Shown one piece after another: positions 42,697 to 52,486 of a stretch of DNA of 64,000 nucleotides. The notes under the pieces are model-generated. The model ran no database searches. It was given only the letters and a program-made list of their open reading frames with translations, and was not told where the DNA came from. Every line of letters begins with the position of its first letter. Positions within the stretch are counted from its first letter, which is position 1. Origin of the DNA: Pseudomonas sp. P5_109 (lineage in GTDB: Bacteria > Pseudomonadota > Gammaproteobacteria > Pseudomonadales > Pseudomonadaceae); NCBI RefSeq assembly GCF_034009455.1, contig NZ_CP125380.1:6305001-6369000 (forward strand), given 5' to 3'. Position numbers and translations under genes: made by a program.

Positions 42697-44619
42697 ATGA
42701 GTATCTTTAGCCACTTCCAACAACGCTTCGAGTCCACACGCCAGGAAGAACTCTCTCTGCAGGAGTATCTTGAGCTGTGCAAAAAGGACCGCAGCGCCTA
42801 CGTATCCGCCGCCGAGCGTCTGCTGCTGGCCATCGGTGAACCGGAACTGCTCGACACCTCGACCAACTCGAGACTGTCGCGCATCTTCTCCAACAAGGTC
42901 ATCCGCCGCTATCCGGCCTTTGAAGACTTCCACGGGATGGAAGAATGCATCGACCAGATCGTGTCGTATTTCCGCCACGCCGCTCAAGGTCTGGAAGAGA
43001 AGAAACAGATCCTTTACCTGCTCGGCCCTGTCGGTGGCGGTAAATCGTCCCTGGCCGAGAAGCTGAAACAACTGATTGAAAAAGTGCCCTTCTATGCGAT
43101 CAAGGGCTCGCCGGTGTTCGAGTCGCCCCTGGGTCTGTTCAACTCCACTGAAGATGGAGCGATCCTCGAGGAAGATTTCGGCATTCCACGGCGCTACCTC
43201 AACACCATCATGTCGCCATGGGCGACCAAGCGCCTGGCCGAATTCGGTGGCGACATCAGCCAGTTCCGCGTGGTGAAACTCTACCCGTCGATCCTCAACC
43301 AGATCGCTGTGGCCAAGACCGAACCTGGTGACGAAAACAACCAGGACATCTCGGCGCTGGTGGGCAAGGTCGATATCCGCAAACTGGAGGAGTTCCCGCA
43401 GAACGACGCCGACGCCTACAGCTACTCGGGCGCCCTGTGCCGGGCCAACCAGGGCCTGATGGAGTTCGTGGAGATGTTCAAGGCACCGATCAAGGTGCTG
43501 CACCCACTGCTGACCGCCACCCAGGAAGGTAACTACAACAGTACCGAAGGCCTCGGCGCGATTCCGTTCACCGGGATCCTGCTGGCTCACTCCAACGAAT
43601 CGGAGTGGCACACCTTCCGCAACAACAAGAACAACGAAGCCTTCATCGACCGGATCTATATCGTCAAGGTGCCGTACTGCCTGCGGGTCAGTGACGAAGT
43701 GAAGATCTACGACAAGCTGCTGTTCAACAGTTCGCTGGCCAAGGCGCACTGCGCGCCGGACACCCTGAAGATGCTGGCCCAGTTCACCGTGCTCTCGCGC
43801 CTCAAGGAGCCGGAAAACTCCAACATCTATTCGAAAATGCGCGTGTACGACGGTGAGAACCTCAAGGATACCGATCCGAAAGCCAAGTCGATCCAGGAAT
43901 ACCGCGACAACGCCGGTGTCGACGAAGGCATGAACGGTCTCTCCACCCGCTTCGCGTTCAAGATCCTGTCGAAGGTGTTCAACTTCGACCCGCACGAAAT
44001 CGCCGCCAACCCGGTGCATCTGCTCTATGTGCTGGAGCAACAGATCGAACAGGAACAGTTCCAGGCCGAGACCCGCGAACGCTATCTGCGCTTCCTCAAG
44101 GAGTACCTGGCACCGCGCTACATCGAATTCATCGGCAAGGAGATCCAGACCGCCTACCTCGAGTCCTATAGCGAGTACGGCCAGAACATCTTCGATCGTT
44201 ATGTGCTGTACGCCGACTTCTGGATCCAGGACCAGGAATACCGCGATCCGGAAACCGGCGAAATCCTCAACCGCGTAGCCCTGAACGAAGAACTGGAGAA
44301 AATCGAGAAACCGGCCGGCATCAGCAATCCGAAGGATTTCCGCAACGAAATCGTCAACTTCGTCCTGCGTGCCCGGGCCAACAACAACGGCAAGAACCCT
44401 ACCTGGCTCAGCTACGAAAAACTGCGGGTGGTTATCGAGAAGAAAATGTTCTCCAACACCGAGGACCTGCTGCCAGTCATCAGCTTCAATGCCAAGGCCA
44501 GCAAAGAGGACCAGCAGAAACACAACGACTTCGTCACACGGATGGTCGAGCGGGGCTACACCGACAAACAGGTACGACTGCTGTCCGAGTGGTACTTGCG
44601 GGTCAGAAAATCACAATAA
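42697..44619 (+). CDS. prkA: PrkA/YeaG serine protein kinase family
   Basis: AAA-type ATPase fused to a kinase-like C-terminal domain; E. coli YeaG is induced by stationary phase and nitrogen starvation. It has 640 residues. Walker A GPVGGGKSSLAEKLK begins near residue 109, and the AAA_PrkA region extends to about 380. The C-terminal PrkA kinase-like domain covers about 390-640. It is the first gene of the conserved yeaG-yeaH-ycgB (spoVR) set. An inverted repeat lies in the 204-base gap to yeaH. Confidence 0.95.
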   Translation: MSIFSHFQQRFESTRQEELSLQEYLELCKKDRSAYVSAAERLLLAIGEPELLDTSTNSRLSRIFSNKVIRRYPAFEDFHGMEECIDQIVSYFRHAAQGLEEKKQILYLLGPVGGGKSSLAEKLKQLIEKVPFYAIKGSPVFESPLGLFNSTEDGAILEEDFGIPRRYLNTIMSPWATKRLAEFGGDISQFRVVKLYPSILNQIAVAKTEPGDENNQDISALVGKVDIRKLEEFPQNDADAYSYSGALCRANQGLMEFVEMFKAPIKVLHPLLTATQEGNYNSTEGLGAIPFTGILLAHSNESEWHTFRNNKNNEAFIDRIYIVKVPYCLRVSDEVKIYDKLLFNSSLAKAHCAPDTLKMLAQFTVLSRLKEPENSNIYSKMRVYDGENLKDTDPKAKSIQEYRDNAGVDEGMNGLSTRFAFKILSKVFNFDPHEIAANPVHLLYVLEQQIEQEQFQAETRERYLRFLKEYLAPRYIEFIGKEIQTAYLESYSEYGQNIFDRYVLYADFWIQDQEYRDPETGEILNRVALNEELEKIEKPAGISNPKDFRNEIVNFVLRARANNNGKNPTWLSYEKLRVVIEKKMFSNTEDLLPVISFNAKASKEDQQKHNDFVTRMVERGYTDKQVRLLSEWYLRVRKSQ

Positions 44620-44649
44620 CCCGCTGCCGGTCAGACCGGTTGTCGTCAG

Positions 44650-44691
44650 CCAGAGACCTGTGTGCGCTTTTTCTGTTACACAGGCCTCTGG
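44650..44691 (+). repeat. large inverted repeat between prkA and yeaH
   Basis: CCAGAG-A-CCTGTGT (44650-44663) pairs with ACACAGG-C-CTCTGG (44678-44691), giving 13 pairs around one mismatch with a 14-base loop containing TTTTT. The T-run is in the loop, so this is more likely a stability or processing structure than a classic terminator. Confidence 0.7.
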
Positions 44692-44823
44692 AAGGTGTTC
44701 GAAAGTCGGTAGCGAGTTCAGGCAGCATCCAAAGCGCTTGGGGGAGCGTTCAATATCCCTCGGCTCTCGGTTCGATGCTGTATCACCGCTCGCCCCTTTC
44801 AGGACAGCTTCTAAGGAGCAGTC

Positions 44824-46095
44824 ATGAGCTATGTGATCGACCGACGTCTCAATGGCAAGAACAAGAGCACGGTAAACCGCCAGCGGTTTCTGCGACGCTA
44901 CCGTGATCACATCAAGAAGGCTGTCGAAGAGGCGGTCAGTCGGCGTTCCATTACCGATATGGAACACGGCGAACAAATCAGCATTCCCGGCCGCGACATC
45001 GACGAGCCGGTGCTCCACCACGGGCGCGGCGGCAAGCAAACGGTCGTGCACCCGGGCAACAAGGAATTCACCAGCGGCGAACATATCGCCCGCCCACCGG
45101 GAGGTGGTGGCGGTCGAGGTCCCGGCAAGGCCGGCAATTCCGGCGAAGGGATGGATGAGTTTGTCTTCCAGATCACCCAGGAAGAGTTCCTCGAATTCAT
45201 GTTCGAGGACCTTGAGCTGCCAAACCTGGTCAAGCGCAACCTGACCGGCACCGATACCTTCAAGACCGTACGTGCCGGGATCAGCAGCGAGGGCAACCCG
45301 TCGCGGATCAACATCATCCGTACCCTGCGTTCAGCCCATGCCCGACGGATCGCCCTGTCCGGCAGCAGCCGGGCAAAACTGCGCGAAGCCAAGGAAGAAC
45401 TTCTGCGACTCAAGCAGGAAGAACCCGATAACTTCGGCGATATTCAGAAAGTCGAAGAAGAAATCGAAAAACTCAGTGCGCGCATTCATCGCATCCCGTT
45501 CCTCGACACGTTCGACCTCAAGTACAACCTGCTGATCAAACAACCCAATCCCAGCTCCAAGGCCGTGATGTTCTGCCTGATGGACGTGTCCGGCTCAATG
45601 ACCCAGGCGACCAAGGACATCGCCAAGCGCTTCTTTATCCTGCTGTATCTGTTTCTCAAGCGTAACTACGACAAAATCGACGTCGTATTCATCCGCCATC
45701 ACACCAGTGCCCGCGAAGTGGATGAAGAGGAGTTTTTCTACTCCCGGGAGACCGGCGGCACCATTGTCTCCAGCGCCCTGAAACTGATGCAGGAAATCAT
45801 GGCCGAGCGTTACCCGAGCAACGAGTGGAACATCTACGCCGCCCAGGCTTCCGACGGTGACAACTGGAACGACGACTCGCCGATCTGCCGTGACATCCTG
45901 ATCAACCAGATCATGCCGTTCGTGCAGTACTACACTTACGTTGAGATCACCCCGCGCGAACACCAGGCCCTATGGTTCGAATACGAGCGCATCGCCGAAG
46001 CCTTTTCCGACACGTTTGCCCAGCAACAACTGGTCTCGGCCGGGGATATCTATCCGGTCTTCCGTGAACTCTTCCAGCGCAGGTTAGTGACATGA
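44824..46095 (+). CDS. YeaH/YhbH family protein (DUF444)
   Basis: Conserved partner of PrkA with 423 residues. The N-terminal third is basic and glycine-rich ([19 protein letters not shown]). The C-terminal half is a von Willebrand factor A-like domain with the MIDAS-type motif [13 protein letters not shown] near residue 257. Its role is thought to be with PrkA in stress or nitrogen-limitation responses; the biochemical activity is unknown. Its last four bases overlap the spoVR start (ATGA). Confidence 0.92.
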   Translation: MSYVIDRRLNGKNKSTVNRQRFLRRYRDHIKKAVEEAVSRRSITDMEHGEQISIPGRDIDEPVLHHGRGGKQTVVHPGNKEFTSGEHIARPPGGGGGRGPGKAGNSGEGMDEFVFQITQEEFLEFMFEDLELPNLVKRNLTGTDTFKTVRAGISSEGNPSRINIIRTLRSAHARRIALSGSSRAKLREAKEELLRLKQEEPDNFGDIQKVEEEIEKLSARIHRIPFLDTFDLKYNLLIKQPNPSSKAVMFCLMDVSGSMTQATKDIAKRFFILLYLFLKRNYDKIDVVFIRHHTSAREVDEEEFFYSRETGGTIVSSALKLMQEIMAERYPSNEWNIYAAQASDGDNWNDDSPICRDILINQIMPFVQYYTYVEITPREHQALWFEYERIAEAFSDTFAQQQLVSAGDIYPVFRELFQRRLVT

Positions 46096-47654
46096 CCGCC
46101 AAAGAGCAGAAGCGCCAACCCATTTCCACCGGCTCCGAATGGACGTTCGAGCTGATCCAGGCGTACGACCGCGAAATCAGTCGTATTGCGGCCGGTTATG
46201 CCCTCGATACGTACCCCAACCAGATCGAAGTGATCACCGCCGAACAGATGATGGACGCCTACGCCTCGGTCGGTATGCCGCTGGGTTATCACCACTGGTC
46301 CTACGGCAAACACTTCCTCAGCACTGAAAAGTCCTACAGCCGCGGCCAGATGGGGCTGGCCTACGAGATCGTGATCAACTCCGACCCGTGCATCGCCTAC
46401 CTGATGGAAGAAAACACCATCTGCATGCAGGCGCTGGTGGTGGCCCATGCCTGCTACGGCCACAACAGCTTTTTCAAAGGCAATTACCTGTTCCGCACCT
46501 GGACCGACGCCAGCTCAATCATCGATTACCTGGTCTTTGCCAAGCAGTACATCATGCAGTGCGAAGAACGCCACGGTATCGACGCGGTCGAGGACCTGCT
46601 CGACTCCTGCCATGCGCTGATGAACTATGGTGTCGACCGCTACAAACGCCCCTATCCGATCTCTGCGGAAGAAGAACGTCGCCGACAAAAGGACCGGGAG
46701 GAGCATTTACAGAAACAGATCAACGATCTGTGGCGCACCATTCCCAAGGGCGCGGACAAGTACAGCGACAAGGACAACGCACGCTTCCCCGCCGAACCTC
46801 AGGAAAACATCCTGTATTTCATCGAAAAACATGCACCGCTGCTGGAGCCATGGCAACGGGAAATCGTGCGCATCGTGCGCAAGATCGCCCAGTATTTTTA
46901 TCCACAGCGTCAGACCCAGGTGATGAACGAGGGTTGGGCCACGTTCTGGCACTACACCCTGATGAACGACCTGTACGACGAGGGCCTGGTCACCGACGGC
47001 TTCATGATGGAGTTCCTGACGTCCCACACCAGCGTGGTGTTCCAGCCGGGCTTCGATAGCCCTTACTACAGCGGTATCAACCCCTACGCCTTGGGTTTTG
47101 CCATGTACCGCGACATCCGGCGCATGTGCGAAGAACCTACGGAAGAAGATCGCCGCTGGTTCCCTGACATTGCCGGTACCGACTGGCTTGCAGCCATCAA
47201 GTTCGCCATGAGCAGCTTCAAGGATGAGAGCTTCATCCTGCAGTACCTGTCGCCCAAGGTGATCCGCGACCTGAAGCTGTTCAGCATTCTCGATGACGAC
47301 CAGAAGGACGACCTGCTGGTACCCGCCATTCATGACGAAGGTGGCTACCGCATCATCCGAGAAACCCTCGCGGCGCAGTACAACCTGGGCAATCGCGAAC
47401 CCAACGTGCAGATCTACAGCATCGACCGGCGTGGTGACCGCTCCCTAACCCTGCGTCACCAGCAACACGACCGCAAACCGCTAGGGGAGTCGACCGAAGA
47501 AGTACTCAAACACTTGCACCGCTTGTGGGGATTCGACATTCACCTGGAAACCCTGCAAGGGGAAACCGTGATGAAAACCCACCATGTACCACCCAGAAAC
47601 GAGCACAGCGAAGGTGATTACGGGCGCCTGGACCTGGCTGTCATCCATCTTTGA
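46092..47654 (+). CDS. SpoVR family protein (YcgB)
   Basis: SpoVR/YcgB homologue of 520 residues. The family's HHWSYGKHF and [14 protein letters not shown] regions with multiple His/Glu ([20 protein letters not shown]) suggest a metal site like gluzincin folds, but activity is unproven. The protein is required for spore cortex in Bacillus, a role it cannot have here. Overlap with yeaH shows coupled translation, so prkA-yeaH-spoVR act as one unit. Confidence 0.93.
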   Translation: MTAKEQKRQPISTGSEWTFELIQAYDREISRIAAGYALDTYPNQIEVITAEQMMDAYASVGMPLGYHHWSYGKHFLSTEKSYSRGQMGLAYEIVINSDPCIAYLMEENTICMQALVVAHACYGHNSFFKGNYLFRTWTDASSIIDYLVFAKQYIMQCEERHGIDAVEDLLDSCHALMNYGVDRYKRPYPISAEEERRRQKDREEHLQKQINDLWRTIPKGADKYSDKDNARFPAEPQENILYFIEKHAPLLEPWQREIVRIVRKIAQYFYPQRQTQVMNEGWATFWHYTLMNDLYDEGLVTDGFMMEFLTSHTSVVFQPGFDSPYYSGINPYALGFAMYRDIRRMCEEPTEEDRRWFPDIAGTDWLAAIKFAMSSFKDESFILQYLSPKVIRDLKLFSILDDDQKDDLLVPAIHDEGGYRIIRETLAAQYNLGNREPNVQIYSIDRRGDRSLTLRHQQHDRKPLGESTEEVLKHLHRLWGFDIHLETLQGETVMKTHHVPPRNEHSEGDYGRLDLAVIHL

Positions 47655-47717
47655 TCCGGCTTGTACCTCCGAAAGCTCGATGCAACGGTTATCCTGTCGA
47701 GCTAACGGAGGTTTTTT

Positions 47718-48947
47718 ATGCGTATTTATAAAGTCGGTGGCGCGGTTCGTGATCGCCTGCTGGGCAAACCGGTTACCGATATCGACTGGGTCGTGGTCGG
47801 CGCCACCACCGAAGAAATGCTCGCCAAGGGTTTCCGCCCGGTAGGTGCGGATTTCCCGGTGTTCCTTCATCCAAAAAGCGGTGAGGAATACGCCCTTGCC
47901 CGCACCGAGCGCAAAAGCGGACGCGGTTACGGCGGATTCACCTTTCACGCCAGCCCTGAGGTCACCCTCGAAGAAGATCTGATCCGTCGCGACCTGACCA
48001 TCAATGCCATGGCCGAAGACGATCAGCAGAACCTGACCGACCCGTACCACGGCCAGCGGGATCTCGAAGCACGTCTGCTTCGCCATGTTTCCCCGGCATT
48101 TGCCGAAGATCCACTCCGTGTCCTGCGTGTTGCCCGCTTTGCGGCGCGTTATGCGGCGCTGGGCTTTACCGTCGCCCCGGAAACCCTGGAACTGATGCGC
48201 CAACTCAGCGACTCAGGCGAGCTTGAAGCACTGACCCCGGAGCGCAGCTGGAAGGAAATCTCCCGCGCCCTGATGGAAGATCAGCCGCAGGTATTCGTTG
48301 AGGTTTTGCGCGCCTGCGGCGCCCTCAAGGTGCTGATGCCGGAGGTAGATGCACTGTTTGGGGTACCGCAACCACCCGCCCATCACCCCGAAATCGATAC
48401 AGGCGCGCATACCCTGGGTGTGTTGCAGCAAGCCGCCACTCACAAACAACCGCTGACCGTGCGCTGGGCCTGCCTGCTGCACGACCTGGGCAAAGGCCTG
48501 ACGCCAGAGCAAGAATGGCCGCGACACATTGCCCACGAGTTCAAGGGCCTGAAGCTGATCAAAGCGGTCAATGAACGCTTCAAGGTGCCGAGGGACTGCC
48601 AGGAACTGGCGCTGCTGGTGGGCGAGTATCACACCCATGGCCATCGCGCCCTTGAGCTGAAGCCATCGACGCTGTTGGAGTTGCTGCAGAGCTTCGACAT
48701 TTACCGTCGGCCACAACGGTTTGAGGAGTTCATCGCGGCATGCGAGATGGATGCGCGTGGGCGCGAAGGGCTGGAAGAAAGAAGTTATCCACAGGCGGAT
48801 TATTTGCGCGGCGCGGCAACTGCGGCTCGTAGCGTGGCGGTTCAGCCCTTGCTGGAGAAAGGCTTCAAGGGGCCGGAGTTGGGTGAGGCGATCAAGCGTG
48901 AGCGGCTAAAAGCCTTGAAGGCTTACAAAGAGACTGCGTCGACCTGA
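47718..48947 (+). CDS. cca: CCA-adding tRNA nucleotidyltransferase
   Basis: Adds or repairs the 3-prime CCA of tRNAs without a template. It has 409 residues. The nucleotidyltransferase motif [20 protein letters not shown] is at residues 7-26, the [10 protein letters not shown] motif near 90-99 selects ribonucleotides, and a C-terminal HD domain ([13 protein letters not shown] near residue 255) indicates an added phosphohydrolase activity, as in E. coli. A strong GGAGG ribosome site precedes the ATG. Confidence 0.96.
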   Translation: MRIYKVGGAVRDRLLGKPVTDIDWVVVGATTEEMLAKGFRPVGADFPVFLHPKSGEEYALARTERKSGRGYGGFTFHASPEVTLEEDLIRRDLTINAMAEDDQQNLTDPYHGQRDLEARLLRHVSPAFAEDPLRVLRVARFAARYAALGFTVAPETLELMRQLSDSGELEALTPERSWKEISRALMEDQPQVFVEVLRACGALKVLMPEVDALFGVPQPPAHHPEIDTGAHTLGVLQQAATHKQPLTVRWACLLHDLGKGLTPEQEWPRHIAHEFKGLKLIKAVNERFKVPRDCQELALLVGEYHTHGHRALELKPSTLLELLQSFDIYRRPQRFEEFIAACEMDARGREGLEERSYPQADYLRGAATAARSVAVQPLLEKGFKGPELGEAIKRERLKALKAYKETAST

Positions 48948-48954
48948 CTGACGC

Positions 48955-49020
48955 CATCGCGGGCAAGCCCGCTCCTACAGGGATCGCATCGTACCTGTGG
49001 GAGCGGGCTTGCTCGCGAAG
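48955..49020. repeat. REPIN between convergent cca and folK
   Basis: The left arm GCGGGCAAGCCCGCTCCTAC is a diverged copy, and the right arm TGTGGGAGCGGGCTTGCTCG is canonical. The arms belong to two related REP types, making this a mixed doublet. Confidence 0.8.
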
Positions 49021-49032
49021 AGGCCGGTCAGG

Positions 49033-49551
49033 TCACAACAAATCTGAAGGCGTCAATTGCTCGCCACGCCACTCGAAAGCTACCGGCGCCAGCACCTGAT
49101 CAATCTGCGCTTCACTCCACAAGGTCGCAAAGTTCTTGCCTACGCCCGGGTGCACGCGATCCGGCGCTATCAACGACAACGGCCACAGAACGAACGCATT
49201 TTTCAGGATTTCTGCCCGAGGCAAGACCAGGCCATCGAAGTTGCCCACCAGGTCACCGAACAACAACACGTCGATATCCAGAGGCAATCCTCGGCGATCA
49301 GGTGCATAACGACCGTTATCCGCCTCGATGAACTTCAATCGACGATCAAGCTCAATCAGCGGCAGATCGGTATAAGCCGACACCACGAAATTGAAGAACG
49401 GCCCGCTCTTGATGCCCACAGGCTGACTTTCGAACACCGCGGAACAACGGATATCCACAAGAAACGCCGCCAATGCATCGAGCCCAGCCTGCAAATGGGT
49501 TTCACGCTCGATATTGCTACCGAGCCCGAGGTACACCTGAGTCAGCGACAT
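49033..49551 (-). CDS. folK: 6-hydroxymethyl-7,8-dihydropterin pyrophosphokinase
   Basis: Pyrophosphorylates the pterin in folate synthesis. It has 172 residues with YLGLGSNIERE at the N-terminus, where the substrate loop sits, and the metal/ATP signature DRRGLPLDIDVLLFGD near 84-100. It is the second gene of a folB-folK pair, its start overlapping the end of folB by ten bases. Confidence 0.94.
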   Translation of the reverse strand: MSLTQVYLGLGSNIERETHLQAGLDALAAFLVDIRCSAVFESQPVGIKSGPFFNFVVSAYTDLPLIELDRRLKFIEADNGRYAPDRRGLPLDIDVLLFGDLVGNFDGLVLPRAEILKNAFVLWPLSLIAPDRVHPGVGKNFATLWSEAQIDQVLAPVAFEWRGEQLTPSDLL

Positions 49552-49898
49552 CCGCGCTCGATCTCCACACCCACACCGCCAATGGCAGCCGGGACGGCAC
49601 CGGGCTTGGTCAGCTTCAGGCGCATCCAGGTGATTTTGAATTCGCTCATCAGCACTTCAACCAGGCGTTCGGCGAAGGTTTCGACCAGCAGGAATTGCGC
49701 CTGCTCGGCAAATGCCTGGATGCGCGAGGAAACACTGGCGTAGTCGAGCGCCAGGGTCAGGTCATCACCGGCTGCGGCCGGGCGATTATCCCAGGCGAAG
49801 CTCAGATCAAGACGCAAGCACTGTCGGATGCCTCGCTCCCAGTCGTAGGCACCGATCACCGTGTCGACTTCCAGGCCCTCGATAAACACTCTGTCCAA
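49542..49898 (-). CDS. folB: dihydroneopterin aldolase
   Basis: Cleaves 7,8-dihydroneopterin to the hydroxymethyl pterin and glycolaldehyde. The start is a TTG at 49898, since GGAGAG lies six bases upstream and the family N-terminus ([16 protein letters not shown]) begins there, giving 118 residues. An ATG at 49922 would add eight non-family residues. The catalytic glutamate is in [19 protein letters not shown] context and the conserved lysine in KLTKPGAVP. It overlaps folK by ten bases. Confidence 0.93.
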   Translation of the reverse strand: MDRVFIEGLEVDTVIGAYDWERGIRQCLRLDLSFAWDNRPAAAGDDLTLALDYASVSSRIQAFAEQAQFLLVETFAERLVEVLMSEFKITWMRLKLTKPGAVPAAIGGVGVEIERGCR

Positions 49899-49972
49899 GC
49901 ACTTCTCTCCGCTACACGACAAGGGCGCAATGCGCCGTTAGAATCAGGGCGTCCTCGCCCGGAATAGTTAGC

Positions 49973-50542
49973 ATGTTTTGGTTACTGGCGATCCTCGCCT
50001 ACCTGCTCGGCTCTCTGTCCTTTGCCATTTTGCTCAGCCGCCTGACCGGTAACCCCGATCCGCGAATGAGTGGCTCGGGCAATGCCGGCGCCACCAACAT
50101 GTTGCGCCTGGCCGGCAAGAAACTCGCCATCCTGACCCTGCTCGGCGACCTTTGCAAAGGCCTGCTGCCGGTATTGATTGCGCGTCTTGCCGGTCTTTCG
50201 CAGCAGGAACAGGCCTGGATCGGCGTCTATGCCGTTATCGGCCATCTGTTTCCGTTGTACTTCCGCTTTCGCGGCGGCAAAGGTGTCGCCACCGCGGCCG
50301 GCATGCTGCTGGGGCTATACCCGCCCGCAGCCCTTCTGGCGGTCTGCGCCTGGCTCCTGACGTTCTACCTGACCCGCACCAGCTCCCTGGCCGCCCTGAT
50401 CGCCACGCCCCTGACCCTGCCGTTGCTGGCCTGGCAAGAGCCGGCCGCCCTGCTGCCCATGAGCACGCTCACCGGGCTGATCGTCTGGCGTCATCGCGGC
50501 AATCTACGCGACCTGTTCGCCGGGCGCGAACGGCATTTCTAG
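49973..50542 (+). CDS. plsY: acyl-phosphate glycerol-3-phosphate acyltransferase
   Basis: Inner-membrane enzyme that acylates glycerol-3-phosphate with acyl-phosphate from PlsX. It has 189 residues and about five membrane helices. Conserved cytoplasmic motifs are [20 protein letters not shown] and the phosphate-binding [12 protein letters not shown] near 100-111. It is divergent from folB with 74 bases between starts and convergent with tsaD. Confidence 0.95.
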   Translation: MFWLLAILAYLLGSLSFAILLSRLTGNPDPRMSGSGNAGATNMLRLAGKKLAILTLLGDLCKGLLPVLIARLAGLSQQEQAWIGVYAVIGHLFPLYFRFRGGKGVATAAGMLLGLYPPAALLAVCAWLLTFYLTRTSSLAALIATPLTLPLLAWQEPAALLPMSTLTGLIVWRHRGNLRDLFAGRERHF

Positions 50543-50565
50543 CGACCAGACACGAGCACCGCTCA

Positions 50566-51591
50566 TCACAACGCCGACAACTGCTCCATCGGCCAGCGCG
50601 CCTGTACGCTGATCGCCAGGCTTTCCTGCTGGCCGGCCTGCAAGCGCTGGCAGCCGGCAAAGGCGATCATCGCGCCGTTATCGGTGCAGAACTGCGGACG
50701 GGCATAAAAAACATCGCCCTTCATATCGCCGAGCATTTTTTCCAGGGAAGTGCGCAACGCCTTGTTGGCACTGACGCCCCCAGCGATCACCAGGCGCTTC
50801 ATGCCGGCGGCCTTCAGGGCACGCTTGCACTTGATGGTCAAAGTCTCCACCACGGCCTGCTGGAACGCCAGCGCGATGTCGCATTGGGCTTGCTCGCCGT
50901 CGTCCCCAGCGCTGACACACTGTTGCCAGGTGTTCAACGCAAAGGTTTTCAAGCCACTGAAGCTGAAATCCAGGCCCGGGCGGTCGCACATCGGACGCGG
51001 GAAGACGAAACGTCCTGCAACGCCCTGCTCTGCAAGGCGAGCGATCTCCGGTCCGCCCGGATAATTGAGGCCCATCATCTTGGCCGTCTTGTCGAAAGCT
51101 TCGCCGGCAGCGTCATCAAGGGTCTCGCCCAAGAGCGTGTACTGACCAATTCCGTCGACCTGAACCAGTTGCGTATGGCCACCGGACACCAACAAAGCGA
51201 CGAACGGGAATTCTGGCGGTTGCGACTCCAGCATCGGCGCCAGCAAGTGGCCTTCCATGTGATGCACGCCGAGGGCTGGAATGCCCCAGGCAAAGGCCAG
51301 CGCCTGGGCGCAGGAAGCCCCTACCAGCAAGGCACCGACCAGGCCAGGACCCGCGGTGTAGGCGATCGCATCGATCTCGGTCGGCACGCAGTCGGCCTCG
51401 GCCAACACCTGACGAATCAAGGGCAGCATGCGCTTGACGTGATCGCGTGAAGCCAGCTCCGGCACCACGCCACCATAGGCGCGGTGCAGGTCGATCTGAC
51501 TGAACAGCGCGTCGGCCAGCAGGCCGCGTTCACTGTCATATAATGCGACACCAGTTTCGTCGCAGGAGGTTTCTAATCCCAGTACTAGCAT
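50566..51591 (-). CDS. tsaD: tRNA threonylcarbamoyladenosine synthase subunit TsaD
   Basis: Transfers threonylcarbamoyl to A37 of ANN-decoding tRNAs with TsaB and TsaE. It has 341 residues. The ASKHA fold shows [16 protein letters not shown] at the N-terminus, the metal-binding [10 protein letters not shown] near 110-119 and VSGGHTQLV. Conserved next to rpsU in many proteobacteria, and divergent from it here. Confidence 0.96.
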   Translation of the reverse strand: MLVLGLETSCDETGVALYDSERGLLADALFSQIDLHRAYGGVVPELASRDHVKRMLPLIRQVLAEADCVPTEIDAIAYTAGPGLVGALLVGASCAQALAFAWGIPALGVHHMEGHLLAPMLESQPPEFPFVALLVSGGHTQLVQVDGIGQYTLLGETLDDAAGEAFDKTAKMMGLNYPGGPEIARLAEQGVAGRFVFPRPMCDRPGLDFSFSGLKTFALNTWQQCVSAGDDGEQAQCDIALAFQQAVVETLTIKCKRALKAAGMKRLVIAGGVSANKALRTSLEKMLGDMKGDVFYARPQFCTDNGAMIAFAGCQRLQAGQQESLAISVQARWPMEQLSAL

Positions 51592-51605
51592 GGGTTTGCG
51601 CCTTG

Positions 51606-51634
51606 TTTAGGCTGAATTCGAAGGCGCGCATAAT
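51606..51634 (+). promoter_or_regulatory. candidate promoter of rpsU
   Basis: TTTAGG and CATAAT are spaced by 17 bases about 160 bases upstream of rpsU, in the rpsU-tsaD divergent gap. The -10 is good and the -35 weak. Confidence 0.35.
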
Positions 51635-51790
51635 AGTCGTCGCGTGATGCCCCGACCAGCGGTTTTCGATCAGAGGCTTTGCATTCCGAGCGATGAGGGG
51701 TTAACATCCGCAACCCTTAAAAACCGACGTCTTCAAGTGCTCTTTTGCCGCGAGGATGTTGACCCCGGTAATGAATGAAGGTAGCTCTGG

Positions 51791-52006
51791 ATGCCAGCCG
51801 TCAAAGTAAAAGAGAACGAACCCTTCGACGTAGCTCTGCGTCGTTTCAAGCGCTCCTGCGAAAAAGCCGGTGTACTGGCTGAAGTTCGTAGCCGCGAATT
51901 TTACGAGAAGCCAACTTCTGAGCGTAAGCGCAAAGCAGCAGCCGCTGTTAAGCGTCACGCCAAGAAAGTTCAGCGCGAACAGCGCCGCGCCGTTCGTCTG
52001 TACTAA
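51791..52006 (+). CDS. rpsU: 30S ribosomal protein S21
   Basis: Small-subunit protein helping initiation. It has 71 residues, the normal size, and is very basic: [20 protein letters not shown] at the start and [19 protein letters not shown] near the end. First gene of the classical rpsU-dnaG-rpoD macromolecular synthesis operon, here with a 480-base gap before dnaG. Confidence 0.97.
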
Positions 52007-52486
52007 TACACAGACGATCGTAGCAAGCTTCTGCCAAGCCCGGCCCTCAGCCGGGCTTATGGCATTTGCGTAAAACGCTTGATGCTTCACTGTCGAAGCC
52101 GCAGACGCGACCGAGACAAATCTGCTTCACCGCGTCAGACCTGGCTCTTTTGCCAGCGGTGCACGTCTTTTCTGACGAGCCTTTCAAGGCTACTGACGAG
52201 CACACCCACTGATTCCTCTCACGACGATCAGCCCAAGGCGCCTGCTTGCGTGCCAAATGATGAGCTATCCGAGGCCTGTTACTGGCCGCAGCCGGATTCA
52301 GCGCAACACATTCGAACAGTCGAATACTGATGGCATTAACGTCAGTGGATTTTCGGCAGATACACTTCCCGACAGCGATTACGCAGACGACACTGGTCGA
52401 GCCGCACACTTTGCGCGCCTCAAGCAATGACCGCGTTCGGTCGCCGTACGTTTCGGGTCCCTTTCAGCGCAGATGACGAGAACGCC
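52007..52486 (+). other. rpsU-dnaG intergenic region
   Basis: A 480-base stretch without a credible gene. It starts with the hairpin at 52036-52058 and contains a small stem AGCCTT-TC-AAGGCT near 52180-52195. In P. aeruginosa a YqeY-like gene (PA0578) sits at this position as I recall; nothing YqeY-like is seen here. It probably holds a dnaG promoter and mRNA processing sites. Confidence 0.6.
52036..52058 (+). terminator. hairpin after rpsU, terminator or attenuator
   Basis: AAGCCCGGC (52036-52044) and GCCGGGCTT (52050-52058) form a nine-base stem with a five-base loop. Only a short A/T stretch follows, which suits the partial terminator known between rpsU and dnaG in E. coli. Confidence 0.7.

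Noticed and set aside
42589..44523. Minus-strand open frame of about 644 codons opposite prkA
   Set aside because: prkA on the plus strand has a Walker motif and a good ribosome site; the reverse frame has no recognisable domain.
52079..52330. Plus-strand 83-codon frame between rpsU and dnaG as a YqeY remnant
   Set aside because: The translation has no similarity to YqeY and no ribosome site was found.
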